From: Algibacter pectinivorans
Lineage (GTDB): Bacteria > Bacteroidota > Bacteroidia > Flavobacteriales > Flavobacteriaceae
Reading direction: 5' to 3'
Length of the DNA: 64,000 nucleotides
Assembly: GCF_900112595.1 (NCBI RefSeq)
Contig: NZ_FOMI01000003.1
Location: 124,001-188,000, forward strand
Each line of letters begins with the position of its first letter. The stretch's first letter is position 1. The translations under genes and the position numbers were made by a program. Under the pieces are notes generated by a model. It did not search any database. It was not told where the DNA came from and was given only the letters and a program-made list of their open reading frames with translations. Below, piece after piece: positions 9,848 to 19,500 of this stretch.

Positions 9848-10225
9848 ATGAATGCAATTGCTGAAAAATATAAAACCGTTAAAATCGACGATGTAAAAGT
9901 TTGGTTTAAAGCGGCCCATGTTAACGATTTTCCCGAAGATGGAGGGGCATGTGTTAAATACAAAGATTTACAAATTGCCGTGTTTAACTTTAAAAGGCTA
10001 AATAGCTGGTTTGCTTGCCAAAACCTATCGCCAGAGAAAGAAGAAATGGTATTAAGTAGAGGAATGATAGGCGATCATAAAGGTATTCCAATGGTGGCCT
10101 GCCCATTGCATAAAAAAACATTTTCTTTGGAAACAGGAGAAAATTTAAATGGCGAATTAGAGCCTATTGCAATTTATCCTGTTAAAATTGAAGAAGAAAA
10201 TGTGTATATTGGCTTTTCAGAATAG
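9848..10225 (+). CDS. nirD: Nitrite reductase small subunit
   Basis: 125 residues with a Rieske-like beta fold. The first ligand motif is CQN instead of C-x-H, and the second is CPLH. Loss of the full Rieske ligand set is normal for bacterial NirD, which is thought to stabilise or activate NirB and not to carry a cluster. It lies 24 bp downstream of nirB and is followed by a DUF4202 gene in the same operon. Confidence 0.93.
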   Translation: MNAIAEKYKTVKIDDVKVWFKAAHVNDFPEDGGACVKYKDLQIAVFNFKRLNSWFACQNLSPEKEEMVLSRGMIGDHKGIPMVACPLHKKTFSLETGENLNGELEPIAIYPVKIEEENVYIGFSE

Positions 10226-10249
10226 TTGATAGACCAAAACACACAAAAT

Positions 10250-10834
10250 ATGAAGCCTACCAGATTTGAAACTGCCATTGCTTTAATAGATAAAGCAAAC
10301 TCCGAAGATGTTAATACCTACGAAGTTGCAGGTATGAGTTACCCAAAGGAACTGTTGTATTCGCAACGTATGACAAGGAAGTTATTGCAGTTTGAACCTA
10401 ATGCATCAAAAGCATTACAAATCGCGGCACGGGCGCAACATATTTGCCGTTGGAAAATTGGTAGAGACGAATATCCAATGGATCGTGTAGGCTATTTAAA
10501 ATGGCGTGAAACCTTAAAGAAAATGCATGCCGATTTAACGGTAAATATTTTAAAACAAGTGGGTTTTGATGATCAATTTTCCGATAGAGTTAAGGCTATA
10601 ATTCTTAAAAAATTAATTAAGAAAAACGAAGAATCTCAAACCTTAGAGGATACTATTTGTTTGGTGTTTCTAGATTATTATTTTGAGGAATTTGCTGCTA
10701 AGCATAGCGACGAAAAAATAATTGATATTCTTAAAAAAACCTGGGTAAAAATGTCCGATAAAGGTCATGAAGCTGCTTTAGGTTTACCTTTTTCTGAAAA
10801 AAGTTTAGCCTTAGTAAAACAGGCTATTTCTTAA
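10250..10834 (+). CDS. DUF4202 protein of the nir operon
   Basis: I place the start at the ATG at 10250; the open frame reaches back to a TTG directly after the nirD stop, but the family begins near KPTRFETA. The protein is 194 residues and mostly helical. It carries the DUF4202 signature: GMSYPKELLYSQRMT, ARAQHICRWKIGR and YPMDRVGYLKWR. The His/Arg-rich conserved patches suggest a ligand- or metal-binding site of HD-like character, but no biochemical function is established. Its place between nirD and a nitrate-sensing kinase points to a role in nitrite reduction or its control. Confidence 0.8.
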   Translation: MKPTRFETAIALIDKANSEDVNTYEVAGMSYPKELLYSQRMTRKLLQFEPNASKALQIAARAQHICRWKIGRDEYPMDRVGYLKWRETLKKMHADLTVNILKQVGFDDQFSDRVKAIILKKLIKKNEESQTLEDTICLVFLDYYFEEFAAKHSDEKIIDILKKTWVKMSDKGHEAALGLPFSEKSLALVKQAIS

Positions 10835-10843
10835 ACCATACGT

Positions 10844-12664
10844 ATGATTAAATCAAGTAATTCATTAGACCAAAGCACGTTTGATAAATTACGCCGTTTA
10901 TACATTATTGCCTTATTTACAATCGCTATATCGGTGGTTTTAAGTCAGGTTTTAATACGTACACATTTAAGCGATCAGGAAAGCGATTCTACCGTAATAA
11001 ATGTTGCTGGTCGTCAGCGTATGTTAAGTCAGAAACTCACTAAAGATGTCCTTTCAATATCAGTAGAAACTAATGCAAATAATCGTATTCTTCTAAAGGA
11101 AAAAATCAAAGAGACACTTCATCTTTGGTCTTTATCTCATCATGCCCTTCAAAAAGGTAATGATAGTTTAGGGTTACCAAATAACAATAGCGAAAACATT
11201 AATGAGAAGTTTAAGCGGTTAAATCCTATTTTCGACTCTATAAGTACGGCTTCGCAATCTATTATTAATATAATTGAACTATTTCCAGACTTTTCCAATG
11301 AGAATTATAAACAGGATGTAGAAAAAGTTAAAGCGTACGAAGCTACTTTTTTAAGTATTATGGATGATATTGTAAATCAATATGATCTTGAGGCTAACGC
11401 TAAAGTAGACCGGTTAAGGCAACTAGAATTTTGGTTAACAGCATTAACCTTATTAATACTTTTAGCTGAGTTTTTATTTATATTTTGGCCGGCAGCAAAA
11501 TCTGTAAAATCTGTTTTAGCCGATTTATTACTTGCCGAAAAACGTGCTAAAAAAATGGCGTTCGATGCCGATGAGCTCAGTCTTGCCAAAGAAAAATCTA
11601 TTAAAGAATTGCGAGCCTTAAGTCGTGTTATGGAAGACACCCTTTTGTTTGCTCGTATTTTACCCAATGGAAGTATTGTTCATTTAGGAAATAAGTTTTC
11701 TAGATTATTTAAATTTTCAAAATTTAATAATTCTACCATGTTCTGGAAGGTATTGTCTACCGAAGAAAATGAACAAGTTATAATAGAAGATCTAATTAAT
11801 AAGTACAAAAAAACGGGTTGGCAAGGCGAAGTAAAAGCTACCACAAAAACTAAAGATGTTATTTGGTTAGAAATGGCTATTATTCCATACAATCCTACAA
11901 ATGAAAAATCTGAAATATTAATTATAGCTTCAGAAATTACAGAGCGTAAATTAGCTCAATTAGAAATAAGTAGACTTAATACGCAACGTTTTGAAGAACG
12001 TATGAGTCAGCAAAAAATAATTTCTAGTAAGATTATTGAAAACCAAGAAAAGGAGCAAAGCCGCATTGCAAAAGATGTACACGATGGTATAGGCCAAATG
12101 CTTACCGGTTTAAAATATAACCTAGAAAGTATTGATACTAATGATGTTGAAAAAGCAACCGTTAAAATTGAATATTTAAAAGAATTAACAACTAACATTA
12201 TAAAAGGGGTTAGAACAGCAACTTTTAATTTAACGCCTCCAGAATTATCAGACCATGGTATTGTGCCAGCAATTACTAAGTTAACGCAAGAGTTAACAAG
12301 ATTAACGGGTAAGGATATTATTCTTTTTAATAAAACAGATTTTAATAAGCGATTAGATTCGCTTACCGAAATAAATATTTATAGAATTACGCAAGAAGCT
12401 ATTAATAACGCTATAAAATATGCCGAATCTACACATATTTTGGTGTCTTTATCGCATAGCGATAGCATGTTAAGTATTGTTATTGACGATAACGGTAAAG
12501 GTTTCGATCCAGACAATGTTAGGCATGTAAAAATGGGGGATGGCGGTATGGGAATGACGTTTATGAAGGAGCGCATTAAATATATTAACGGACGCATTTT
12601 TGTAACCTCGGGCGCAGGACAAGGCACTCGAGTGACTCTTAATATTCCTTTGGAGGAAATCTAA
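10844..12664 (+). CDS. NarX-like nitrate/nitrite-sensing histidine kinase
   Basis: 606 residues. TM1 (about 18-40), a periplasmic helical domain, TM2 (about 190-215), a PAS domain (about 255-375), a HisKA_3 dimerisation domain with phospho-acceptor histidine in DVHDGIGQ, and an HATPase domain (DDNGKGFD, GMGMTFMKER). The periplasmic start contains NVAGRQRMLSQK, the PilJ-type motif equivalent to the nitrate-binding P-box of NarX. A HisKA_3 kinase normally pairs with a LuxR-type regulator, and one follows at 12752. It begins 9 bp after the DUF4202 gene, so the sensor is produced with the nitrite reductase it probably regulates. Confidence 0.88.
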   Translation: MIKSSNSLDQSTFDKLRRLYIIALFTIAISVVLSQVLIRTHLSDQESDSTVINVAGRQRMLSQKLTKDVLSISVETNANNRILLKEKIKETLHLWSLSHHALQKGNDSLGLPNNNSENINEKFKRLNPIFDSISTASQSIINIIELFPDFSNENYKQDVEKVKAYEATFLSIMDDIVNQYDLEANAKVDRLRQLEFWLTALTLLILLAEFLFIFWPAAKSVKSVLADLLLAEKRAKKMAFDADELSLAKEKSIKELRALSRVMEDTLLFARILPNGSIVHLGNKFSRLFKFSKFNNSTMFWKVLSTEENEQVIIEDLINKYKKTGWQGEVKATTKTKDVIWLEMAIIPYNPTNEKSEILIIASEITERKLAQLEISRLNTQRFEERMSQQKIISSKIIENQEKEQSRIAKDVHDGIGQMLTGLKYNLESIDTNDVEKATVKIEYLKELTTNIIKGVRTATFNLTPPELSDHGIVPAITKLTQELTRLTGKDIILFNKTDFNKRLDSLTEINIYRITQEAINNAIKYAESTHILVSLSHSDSMLSIVIDDNGKGFDPDNVRHVKMGDGGMGMTFMKERIKYINGRIFVTSGAGQGTRVTLNIPLEEI

Positions 12665-12724
12665 ACGTTAGGTTAAATTAACTAATGTTTTATAAAATAA
12701 ATACGTAGTTTTCGTTTATATACG

Positions 12725-12732
12725 TATTTTTG
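12725..12732 (+). promoter_or_regulatory. -7 box TATTTTTG with TACGTA motifs
   Basis: An exact TAnnTTTG match, 19 nt before the response-regulator start at 12752. It overlaps TACGTA (12721-12726); another TACGTA occurs at 12702-12707. TACGTA half-sites also make up one of the boxes before the crp/fnr gene, so this promoter may belong to the same circuit, although no 6-N4-6 palindrome is present here. Confidence 0.45.
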
Positions 12733-12751
12733 AACTATCATATATAAATTT

Positions 12752-13417
12752 ATGGATGTAATTAATGTAGTTTTAGCAGACGACCATGTTTTAGTAAGAG
12801 ATGGTATTAAAGCACTTTTAGAAGATCAAACGGGAATTGTGGTAATTGATGAGGCATCAAATGGAAAAGAAGCTTTAGAAGTAGTTGCCAAAAATAAACC
12901 GCAAGTATTGATTATAGATATTCGTATGCCCGAAATGAATGGTATAGAGGCTGTAGGCGAGATTAATAAATTGTATACCGATGTGCGCACTTTGGTGCTT
13001 TCTATGCACGATTCGGAAGAATACGTGGTAAAAGCAATTCAAGCTGGGGCCGATGGGTATTTGTTAAAAGGAGCTAGTAAGGAAGAGTTTTTAAAAGCGG
13101 TAAATAGCGTAGCCTCTGGCGGTAAATATTTTACTGGCGATGTGTCTTCTATTATTATGAATAACTTCGTAAACGGTAACACAAATGCAGCGGTTGCTAC
13201 TAAGAAAGAGGTAAAGGAAGATCCTTTTAAGCTTACTAAACGCGAAAAGCAAATCTTAAATTTAGTACTTCAGCTTAAAAACAATAAAGATATTGCCGAA
13301 GAGCTTAAAATTAGTAAGCGAACTGCCGAGGTGCATCGTTTTAATCTCATGAAAAAATTAGAGGTTAAAAATTTAATGGAACTTAATAATAAAGCTAAAG
13401 AGTTTGGTTTAGCTTAA
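12752..13417 (+). CDS. NarL-like response regulator (receiver + LuxR HTH)
   Basis: 221 residues. The receiver domain has an acidic pair D10-D11, phospho-acceptor D56 (IIDIRMP), a conserved Ser (LSMH) and a Lys in LLKGA. The C-terminal LuxR-type helix-turn-helix carries LTKREKQILNLV and NKDIAEELKISKRTAEVHR. It is the expected partner of the HisKA_3 kinase 87 bp upstream. It has its own -7 box. A 7-2-7 inverted repeat of NarL type lies before the nitrate reductase gene (16512-16527) and is a plausible target. Confidence 0.9.
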   Translation: MDVINVVLADDHVLVRDGIKALLEDQTGIVVIDEASNGKEALEVVAKNKPQVLIIDIRMPEMNGIEAVGEINKLYTDVRTLVLSMHDSEEYVVKAIQAGADGYLLKGASKEEFLKAVNSVASGGKYFTGDVSSIIMNNFVNGNTNAAVATKKEVKEDPFKLTKREKQILNLVLQLKNNKDIAEELKISKRTAEVHRFNLMKKLEVKNLMELNNKAKEFGLA

Positions 13418-13509
13418 GGTATATATCTCGCAATTGCGTTAATACTTATACGGATAGGACAACGAAATTAGCGCTTTAAAATGTTTCTTTGTTTAAAAAT
13501 TAGTTGCGA

Positions 13510-14601
13510 ATGGAAACCCCAAAAAACCGAAAAATTTATAAAAAGAAGCGTTTCACTATACCTCTAGTAGTGTTAGGGCTTTTGGTTGTACTTAGGTTTT
13601 ACCTGCCTACGTTTGTTAAAAATCAAATTAACAACACCTTGGCCGATATTCCAGGGTATTACGGCGAAGTTAAGGATGTGGATATTGCACTGTATCGAGG
13701 AGCATACGTTATTGATGGTATGTATTTAAATAAGTTAAAAGCTAAAACAGAAGTGCCTTTTTTAAATTTTCCTAAAAGTGATATCTCTATTGAATGGGGT
13801 TCACTATTTAAAGGAAAGATAGTTAGCGAAATCGTCATGCATAATCCAGAAATTATTTATGTAGTTGAAGATCAAAACGCTACTGATGCAGATGTTAGTG
13901 TAGATGATTGGACCAAAGCTTTAACCGAAATTGTACCTATGGATGTTAATAAATTTATCATTCATAAAGGGAAAATTGCTTATGTTGAGCTAGGGACAGA
14001 CCCAAATATCGATTTACATTTTAATGATGTAGAGCTTACAGCAACCAATTTGCGAAATGTTGTAGAAAAAAATAGAACCTTACCATCTCCAATTCATGCT
14101 ACTGGAGTTTCTATTGGTGGCGGAAAAATGACATTAGATGGTCGTATAAATTTAGTAAAACAAATACCAGATATGGACGTATCGTTTGCCTTAGAAAAAG
14201 CAAATGTAAAAGCGCTTAATGATTTTACAAATCATTACGCTGGTATAGACTTTGAATCTGGGAACTTCGAGTTGTTTAGCGAGATTGCTATTGCAGACGG
14301 TCATTTAAAGGGGTATATGAAACCGCTACTTGAAAATAGTAAACTTATAGGTAAAAATGATAAATTTTTAGAAGTGCTATGGGAAGGTTTAGTGGGCTTT
14401 TTTAAATTTATTCTTAAAAATCAAAGCACGAATACTATTGCCACTAAAATTCCTCTAGAGGGCGATTTAAACAACGTGGAAGGCAGCGTTTGGCCTACTG
14501 TTATTAATATTTTTAGTAACGCTTGGATTAAAGCTTTTAAGGGTAAAATTGACGATGAAATCGAGTTTAAAGATGCCTTTGTCGACGAGAATAAAAAATA
14601 A
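13510..14601 (+). CDS. DUF748-like/AsmA-related membrane protein
   Basis: I use the ATG at 13510 (METPKNRKIYKKKRF); the open frame extends six bases upstream to a TTG. The protein is about 363 residues. A positively charged N-terminus is followed by one transmembrane helix (about 17-35), then a long periplasmic beta-rich region. Conserved-looking segments (LYRGAYVIDGMYL, SDISIEWGSLFKG) resemble the DUF748/AsmA-like group linked to outer-membrane lipid homeostasis. It lies between the NarL-like regulator and narK, with 93 bp upstream. No direct tie to nitrogen metabolism is visible. Confidence 0.6.
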   Translation: METPKNRKIYKKKRFTIPLVVLGLLVVLRFYLPTFVKNQINNTLADIPGYYGEVKDVDIALYRGAYVIDGMYLNKLKAKTEVPFLNFPKSDISIEWGSLFKGKIVSEIVMHNPEIIYVVEDQNATDADVSVDDWTKALTEIVPMDVNKFIIHKGKIAYVELGTDPNIDLHFNDVELTATNLRNVVEKNRTLPSPIHATGVSIGGGKMTLDGRINLVKQIPDMDVSFALEKANVKALNDFTNHYAGIDFESGNFELFSEIAIADGHLKGYMKPLLENSKLIGKNDKFLEVLWEGLVGFFKFILKNQSTNTIATKIPLEGDLNNVEGSVWPTVINIFSNAWIKAFKGKIDDEIEFKDAFVDENKK

Positions 14602-14653
14602 TATAGGGCGCTAAGTACTTTCAGCTTTATTTACAACTACGTAATTGTTAAGG

Positions 14654-14878
14654 ATGGATTCAATTAAAAATTATAGTATTCAGTTTATAGAAAATTATCC
14701 TTTGTATTCCGGTATTATCAGTTTCGCTTTGGCTAGTTTACTATTACGTTATAAGCTAAAGGAGAAGGATTCCATCAGTTTTAAAAATAGTAATATAGCT
14801 TCTTGGAATGCTCATATTGGTCTTTGGGTATTAATAATTATATTTTACATCTTCGCTTTAATTACGCTTTTTGGGTAA
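14654..14878 (+). CDS. Small hypothetical membrane protein
   Basis: 74 residues from the ATG at 14654; an upstream in-frame TTG at 14645 is less likely as the start. Two predicted transmembrane helices (about 15-32 and 52-72) are separated by a short charged loop. I do not recognise a family. Coding is moderately credible from its two clean hydrophobic segments and its spacing from neighbouring genes. Confidence 0.45.
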   Translation: MDSIKNYSIQFIENYPLYSGIISFALASLLLRYKLKEKDSISFKNSNIASWNAHIGLWVLIIIFYIFALITLFG

Positions 14879-15005
14879 TCTAGATTTTCATATTCTTAAT
14901 ATTTTATAAATTAATTTCTTCATTTTAGGGATTCATCAAAATTGACATTCTTTAATTAGTAATATCGTATTTCTTTTTAAATACTTATTTATGTTTAATA
15001 TAAAT

Positions 15006-15021
15006 TAAGTAAATATACTTA
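15006..15021. promoter_or_regulatory. Fnr-architecture palindrome before narK
   Basis: TAAGTA-AATA-TACTTA with perfect half-sites, centred 34 bp before the narK start codon and followed directly by the -7-like TAGTTTTG (15020-15027). The flanking bases are the same as at nirB (7269-7290) apart from the spacer. No TTG at -33 is seen in either promoter, which suggests they depend on, or are controlled by, a factor binding this palindrome. Confidence 0.6.
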
Positions 15022-15047
15022 GTTTTGTACGTATAAATTACTTAATT

Positions 15048-16466
15048 ATGGATACTACATCACAAAGTAAATCAACCACATTAAATTTATTTAACTTAAA
15101 ACATGTTTCTATCCGTACGTTTTGGATAACGGCTATATCGTTTTTCTTATGCTTTTTTGCATGGTTTGGTATTGTGCCTTTTATGCCAGATGTGGTAAAA
15201 GAACTTGGTTTAACACCAGATCAAAAATGGAACTCTATAATCCTTGCGGTTTCAGGAACCGTATTTGCTCGTTTACTTATTGGTAAATTATGCGATAAAT
15301 ATGGCCCTAGGTTATGTTATACATGGTTACTTATGTTGGGTGCTATTCCCGTTATATTATGCGGATTAGTCCAAACACCTACGCAGTTTTTAATTTGCCG
15401 TTTATTTATAGGTTTTATTGGAGCATCATTTGTAATTACTCAAGTGCATACCTCATTAATGTTTGCTCCAAATATAGTTGGTACTGCAAATGCAACGTCG
15501 GCAGGTTGGGGAAATCTTGGTGGTGGCGCCAACCGCTTAGGTATGCCAATTATTGCTGCTGGTGTAGTTAGTTTTGGTATTGCAGAAGGCGAGGCATGGA
15601 GATATTCTATGGTTATTGCAGGTGCGGTTTGTTTCCTAATGGGTATTGTGTATTACTTTTTCACACAAGATACACCACAAGGTAATTTTAAAGATTTAAA
15701 AGAATCAGGTATTAAAATAGAAAAGAAAAAAGACCAAGTAGGGTTTGCAACTGTATTGAAGGATTACAGAACATGGATTTTGTTTTTTATCTATGCCGCA
15801 TCTTTTGGTATTGAACTTACTGTTTATGGTACTATGGACGATTATTTGCAAAACACCTTTCAACTAGAAAGAGTTACTGCAGGAAACCTTGTATTATCTT
15901 TTGCATTAATGAATATTTTTGCCAGAACACTAGGTGGTTTCTTTGGCGACAGGTTTGGAAAGTTAAAAGGATTACGTGGCCGTGTTATATTTTTATCAGC
16001 TATTCTTGCTCTTCAAGGTTTTATGCTTATTACCTTTTCGGCAGCAACTAGTATTGGTATAGGTATTTGTTTTTTAATATTGTTTAGTTTGTCGGTTCAA
16101 ATGGCCGAAGGGGCAACGTTTTCCGTAGTTCCATTTATAAACAAAAAGGCTATTGGTTCTGTTTCTGGTATTGTAGGAGCTGGAGGAAATGTGGGCGCAT
16201 TTTTAGCGGCTATGTTATTAAAATCGCAATCGGCAGTGGCCGAAAAAGCAGCTATTGCAGCAAATGAAGGCCTGGGAGAAGCAGCAATACAAGCGGCCCA
16301 ATCGGCAGCGTCTTCGGCAGCAGTATCTAGTGGTTATTTTATAATTGGTATTGTGGTGGTTATAGCAGGTATGTCTGCGCTAGCCATACGTTTTTCTACC
16401 GAAGATGAAAAAGTAGCACAAAAAGATACCATGGTTGCTGAAAAAGATCTAATTCCTGTTCGTTAA
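15048..16466 (+). CDS. narK: NarK/NasA-type nitrate/nitrite MFS transporter
   Basis: 472 residues, about 12 transmembrane helices. It has the nitrate-porter signature in helix 5 (GWGNLGGGANR) and its counterpart in the second half (SGIVGAGGNVGAF). It imports nitrate and may exchange nitrite at the inner membrane. It lies upstream of the nitrate reductase gene with 132 bp between, and shares its promoter palindrome with nirB. With the NrtABCD system at 56696-61235 the cell has both a secondary and a primary nitrate importer. Confidence 0.95.
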   Translation: MDTTSQSKSTTLNLFNLKHVSIRTFWITAISFFLCFFAWFGIVPFMPDVVKELGLTPDQKWNSIILAVSGTVFARLLIGKLCDKYGPRLCYTWLLMLGAIPVILCGLVQTPTQFLICRLFIGFIGASFVITQVHTSLMFAPNIVGTANATSAGWGNLGGGANRLGMPIIAAGVVSFGIAEGEAWRYSMVIAGAVCFLMGIVYYFFTQDTPQGNFKDLKESGIKIEKKKDQVGFATVLKDYRTWILFFIYAASFGIELTVYGTMDDYLQNTFQLERVTAGNLVLSFALMNIFARTLGGFFGDRFGKLKGLRGRVIFLSAILALQGFMLITFSAATSIGIGICFLILFSLSVQMAEGATFSVVPFINKKAIGSVSGIVGAGGNVGAFLAAMLLKSQSAVAEKAAIAANEGLGEAAIQAAQSAASSAAVSSGYFIIGIVVVIAGMSALAIRFSTEDEKVAQKDTMVAEKDLIPVR

Positions 16467-16511
16467 AAATTATTTTAATACTATAATATTTGATATAGTT
16501 TAAATAATAAC

Positions 16512-16527
16512 TACCTTTTTTAAGGTA
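16512..16527. promoter_or_regulatory. Candidate NarL-type 7-2-7 inverted repeat before nitrate reductase
   Basis: TACCTTT-TT-TAAGGTA is a 16-bp inverted repeat with the 7-2-7 spacing of NarL dimer sites (consensus heptamer TACYYMT; these halves match at about five to six of seven positions). It is centred 79 bp before the nitrate reductase start, and a NarL-like regulator is encoded 4 kb upstream. A weak transcription terminator for narK is an alternative reading. Confidence 0.4.
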
Positions 16528-16598
16528 TTAAGAATAATGAGTTGTGTATTTGTTTTCAAAAATTAAAATGCATTAATTAGTTAAAATTGTAAGTCTCT

Positions 16599-19500
16599 AT
16601 GATTAAAAGCGAAGTAAAAACAACGTGTTCTTATTGTGGTGTTGGTTGCGGGATTATTGTTAAGAAAGACAGCAATAACAAGGTGTTTGTTGAGGGCGAT
16701 AAAGATCACCCGGTAAACAAAGGCATGTTATGTTCTAAAGGGATGAATTTACATTATGTTGCTAATGATACGTCCGATAGAATTTTGTATCCCGAAATGC
16801 GATGGAGTCGTTCGCACCCAAGAGAGCGTGTAAGTTGGGATGATGCGTTAGATAGAGCTGCCAACGTTTTTAAATCGATTATAAAAAAGCATGGTCCAGA
16901 TAGCGTAGGTTTTTATGTCTCGGGTCAGAGTTTAACAGAAGAATATTATATAGCAAATAAACTTACAAAGGGATTTATAGGTACCAATAACATAGATACA
17001 AACTCACGTTTATGTATGAGTTCGGCAGTGGTTGGTTACAAAAAAACATTTGGAGAAGATAGTGTTCCAATTTCTTATGAAGATATAGAATTAGCGGATA
17101 CATTTTTAATTACCGGAGCAAATCCTGCTTGGTGTCATCCTATTTTATTTAGAAGGATAGAAAAGCGTAAAGAGGATAATCCGGAGGTTAAAATTATTGT
17201 AATAGATCCCCGAAAAACGGATACGGCTAGTTTTGCCGATTTACATTTACAATTACTTCCTGGAACAGATATTATTTTATACAATGCCATTGGAAGATGT
17301 TTGTATAAGCGTGGTTTAATTGATGAAGATTTTATAAAAAATTATACACAAGGATTTGAATCTTACAAGGAATTAATTTTTAAAACCTCTTTAAAACAAG
17401 CCTCAAAATTATGTGGGGTTGAAGAAAAAGATATAAGAAAGGCAGCAGATATTATAGGGCTATCCAAAGGTTTTATAAGTATGTGGGCCATGGGACTTAA
17501 TCAAAGTGTGGTGGGTACCGATAAAAATGTGTCATTACTTAACTTGTCGTTAATTACCGGGCAAATTGGAAAACCTGGGTCCGGACCTTTTTCGTTAACC
17601 GGACAGCCTAATGCTATGGGCGGACGCGAGGTAGGAGGTATGGCTAATTTATTGGCGGTTCATAAAGATTTACTAAATCCAGAACACCGTCGTGAAGTTG
17701 CCGAGTTTTGGGGCGTCGATAAAATTAATCCTAAACCTGGATTAACGGCTACCGAAATGTTCGATGCCTTGGAAAGCGGAAAATTAAAAGCCGTGTGGAT
17801 TGCATGTACGAATCCTTTAGTGAGTCTTCCTAACTTAAATAGAGTAGAAAAAGCCATGAAAAACGCTAAGTTTGTTGTGGTTCAAGAAATATCTCATAAA
17901 TCGGATACCGTAGGTTTTGCCGATTTAGTTTTACCCGCTGCGGCTTGGTTGGAAAAGGAAGGTACTATGACTAATTCTGAGCGTCGTATTTCCTATCTAC
18001 CAAAAGAAATAGAAGCACCAGGTGAAGCACGACCAGACGTCGAAATATTTTGTGATTTTGCACAACGCATGGGCTTTAGAGGTTTCAATTTTAATAATGC
18101 TAGCGAAATTTACGATGAATATGCGTCGATGACCAAAGGCACAAATATTGATGTGTCTTTTTTAAATTACGATCGTTTAAAGAGTGAAGGTACATTTCAG
18201 TGGCCAGTTCCAGAACATAGGCATCAAGGCACTCCAAGACTTTTTGAAGATAAAATATTCTATACACCAAGTAAAAAAGCACAGTTTAATTTACCAAGTG
18301 TAACCGAAAATACATCGGTATTACCAAACAGCGATTTCCCGTTAATATTAACCACAGGGCGTGTTCGAGACCAATGGCACACCATGACCAAAACAGGTAA
18401 GGTATCGCGTTTAAAAACACATTATCCAACGCCTGTTTTAGAAATAAATCCGGTAGATGCTTTTTTAAATAAAATTAAAAACAGGGATATTACCGAAATT
18501 AAAAGCGAAAATGGTGTTGTACGGGTACGCGCAAAGGTAACCGATACTATAAAAAAAGGTGTGGTGTTTTTACCAATGCACTGGGGTAAGCAGTTGCAAA
18601 GTAATTTAAACCGAGCCAATAATTTAACCAACACCCATGTAGATCCTGTTTCAAAAGAACCAGATTTTAAATTTACTCGTGTATCGGTTGCTAAATATAA
18701 AAAAGCAGCAGAAAAAATTATTGTTGTTGGTGCCGGTGCTGCTGCCTTTAGGTTTGTACAAAATTATAGAGAGTACAACGAAATTGATGAAATTCATGTG
18801 TTTTCAAAAGAGCCGAATTTATTCTACAATAGAGTCTTGCTACCGGAGTATGTTACCGAAGAATTATCATGGGAGCAATTATTAAAAATTAAACAAAAAG
18901 AGCTTAAAAAGCTTAACATTGTGCTACATCCCGAGATTTTTATAACACAAATAGATAAAAAAGCAAAGCGGGTTACGGATTGTAATAATGTCGAGCATGA
19001 TTATAATAAATTAATCTTAGCTACAGGTAGTCGCGCTTTTGTACCTAAAGATGTGCAAATTGATTTGCCGGGGCGTTTTACCATGCGAAATAAAACAGAT
19101 GCCGATAGTTTTAAAGCCCATTTAGAGGCTACAGGTTTACCGCCAGAGGAACAGCATGTAGTTATTGTTGGTGGTGGTTTATTAGGCTTAGAGCTCGCTG
19201 CTGCCATGAAACATAAAAACGCTAAAATTACCATAATTCAGCGTGGTTCGCGTTTAATGGAGCGTCAATTAGATAAGGTGTCTAGTAAATTACTTGCGTT
19301 GGATGTGCAAGAACGAGGTATTCAAATTTATTTTGATAATGAAGTTAGTACGGTTTTTGACGATGAGGATACAGGGGAATTAAACATCACTTTAAAAAGT
19401 GGAAAGTTTATTACTGCAAACGCCATTGTGTATGCCATAGGAACCATTCCAAATGTAGAAATTGCAAGAACTAATGGTATTGCATGCCGTAGAGGGGTTA

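Noticed and set aside
10226-10249. TTG start for the DUF4202 protein directly after the nirD stop
   Set aside because: The family starts near the ATG at 10250; the extra eight residues show no conservation-like character.
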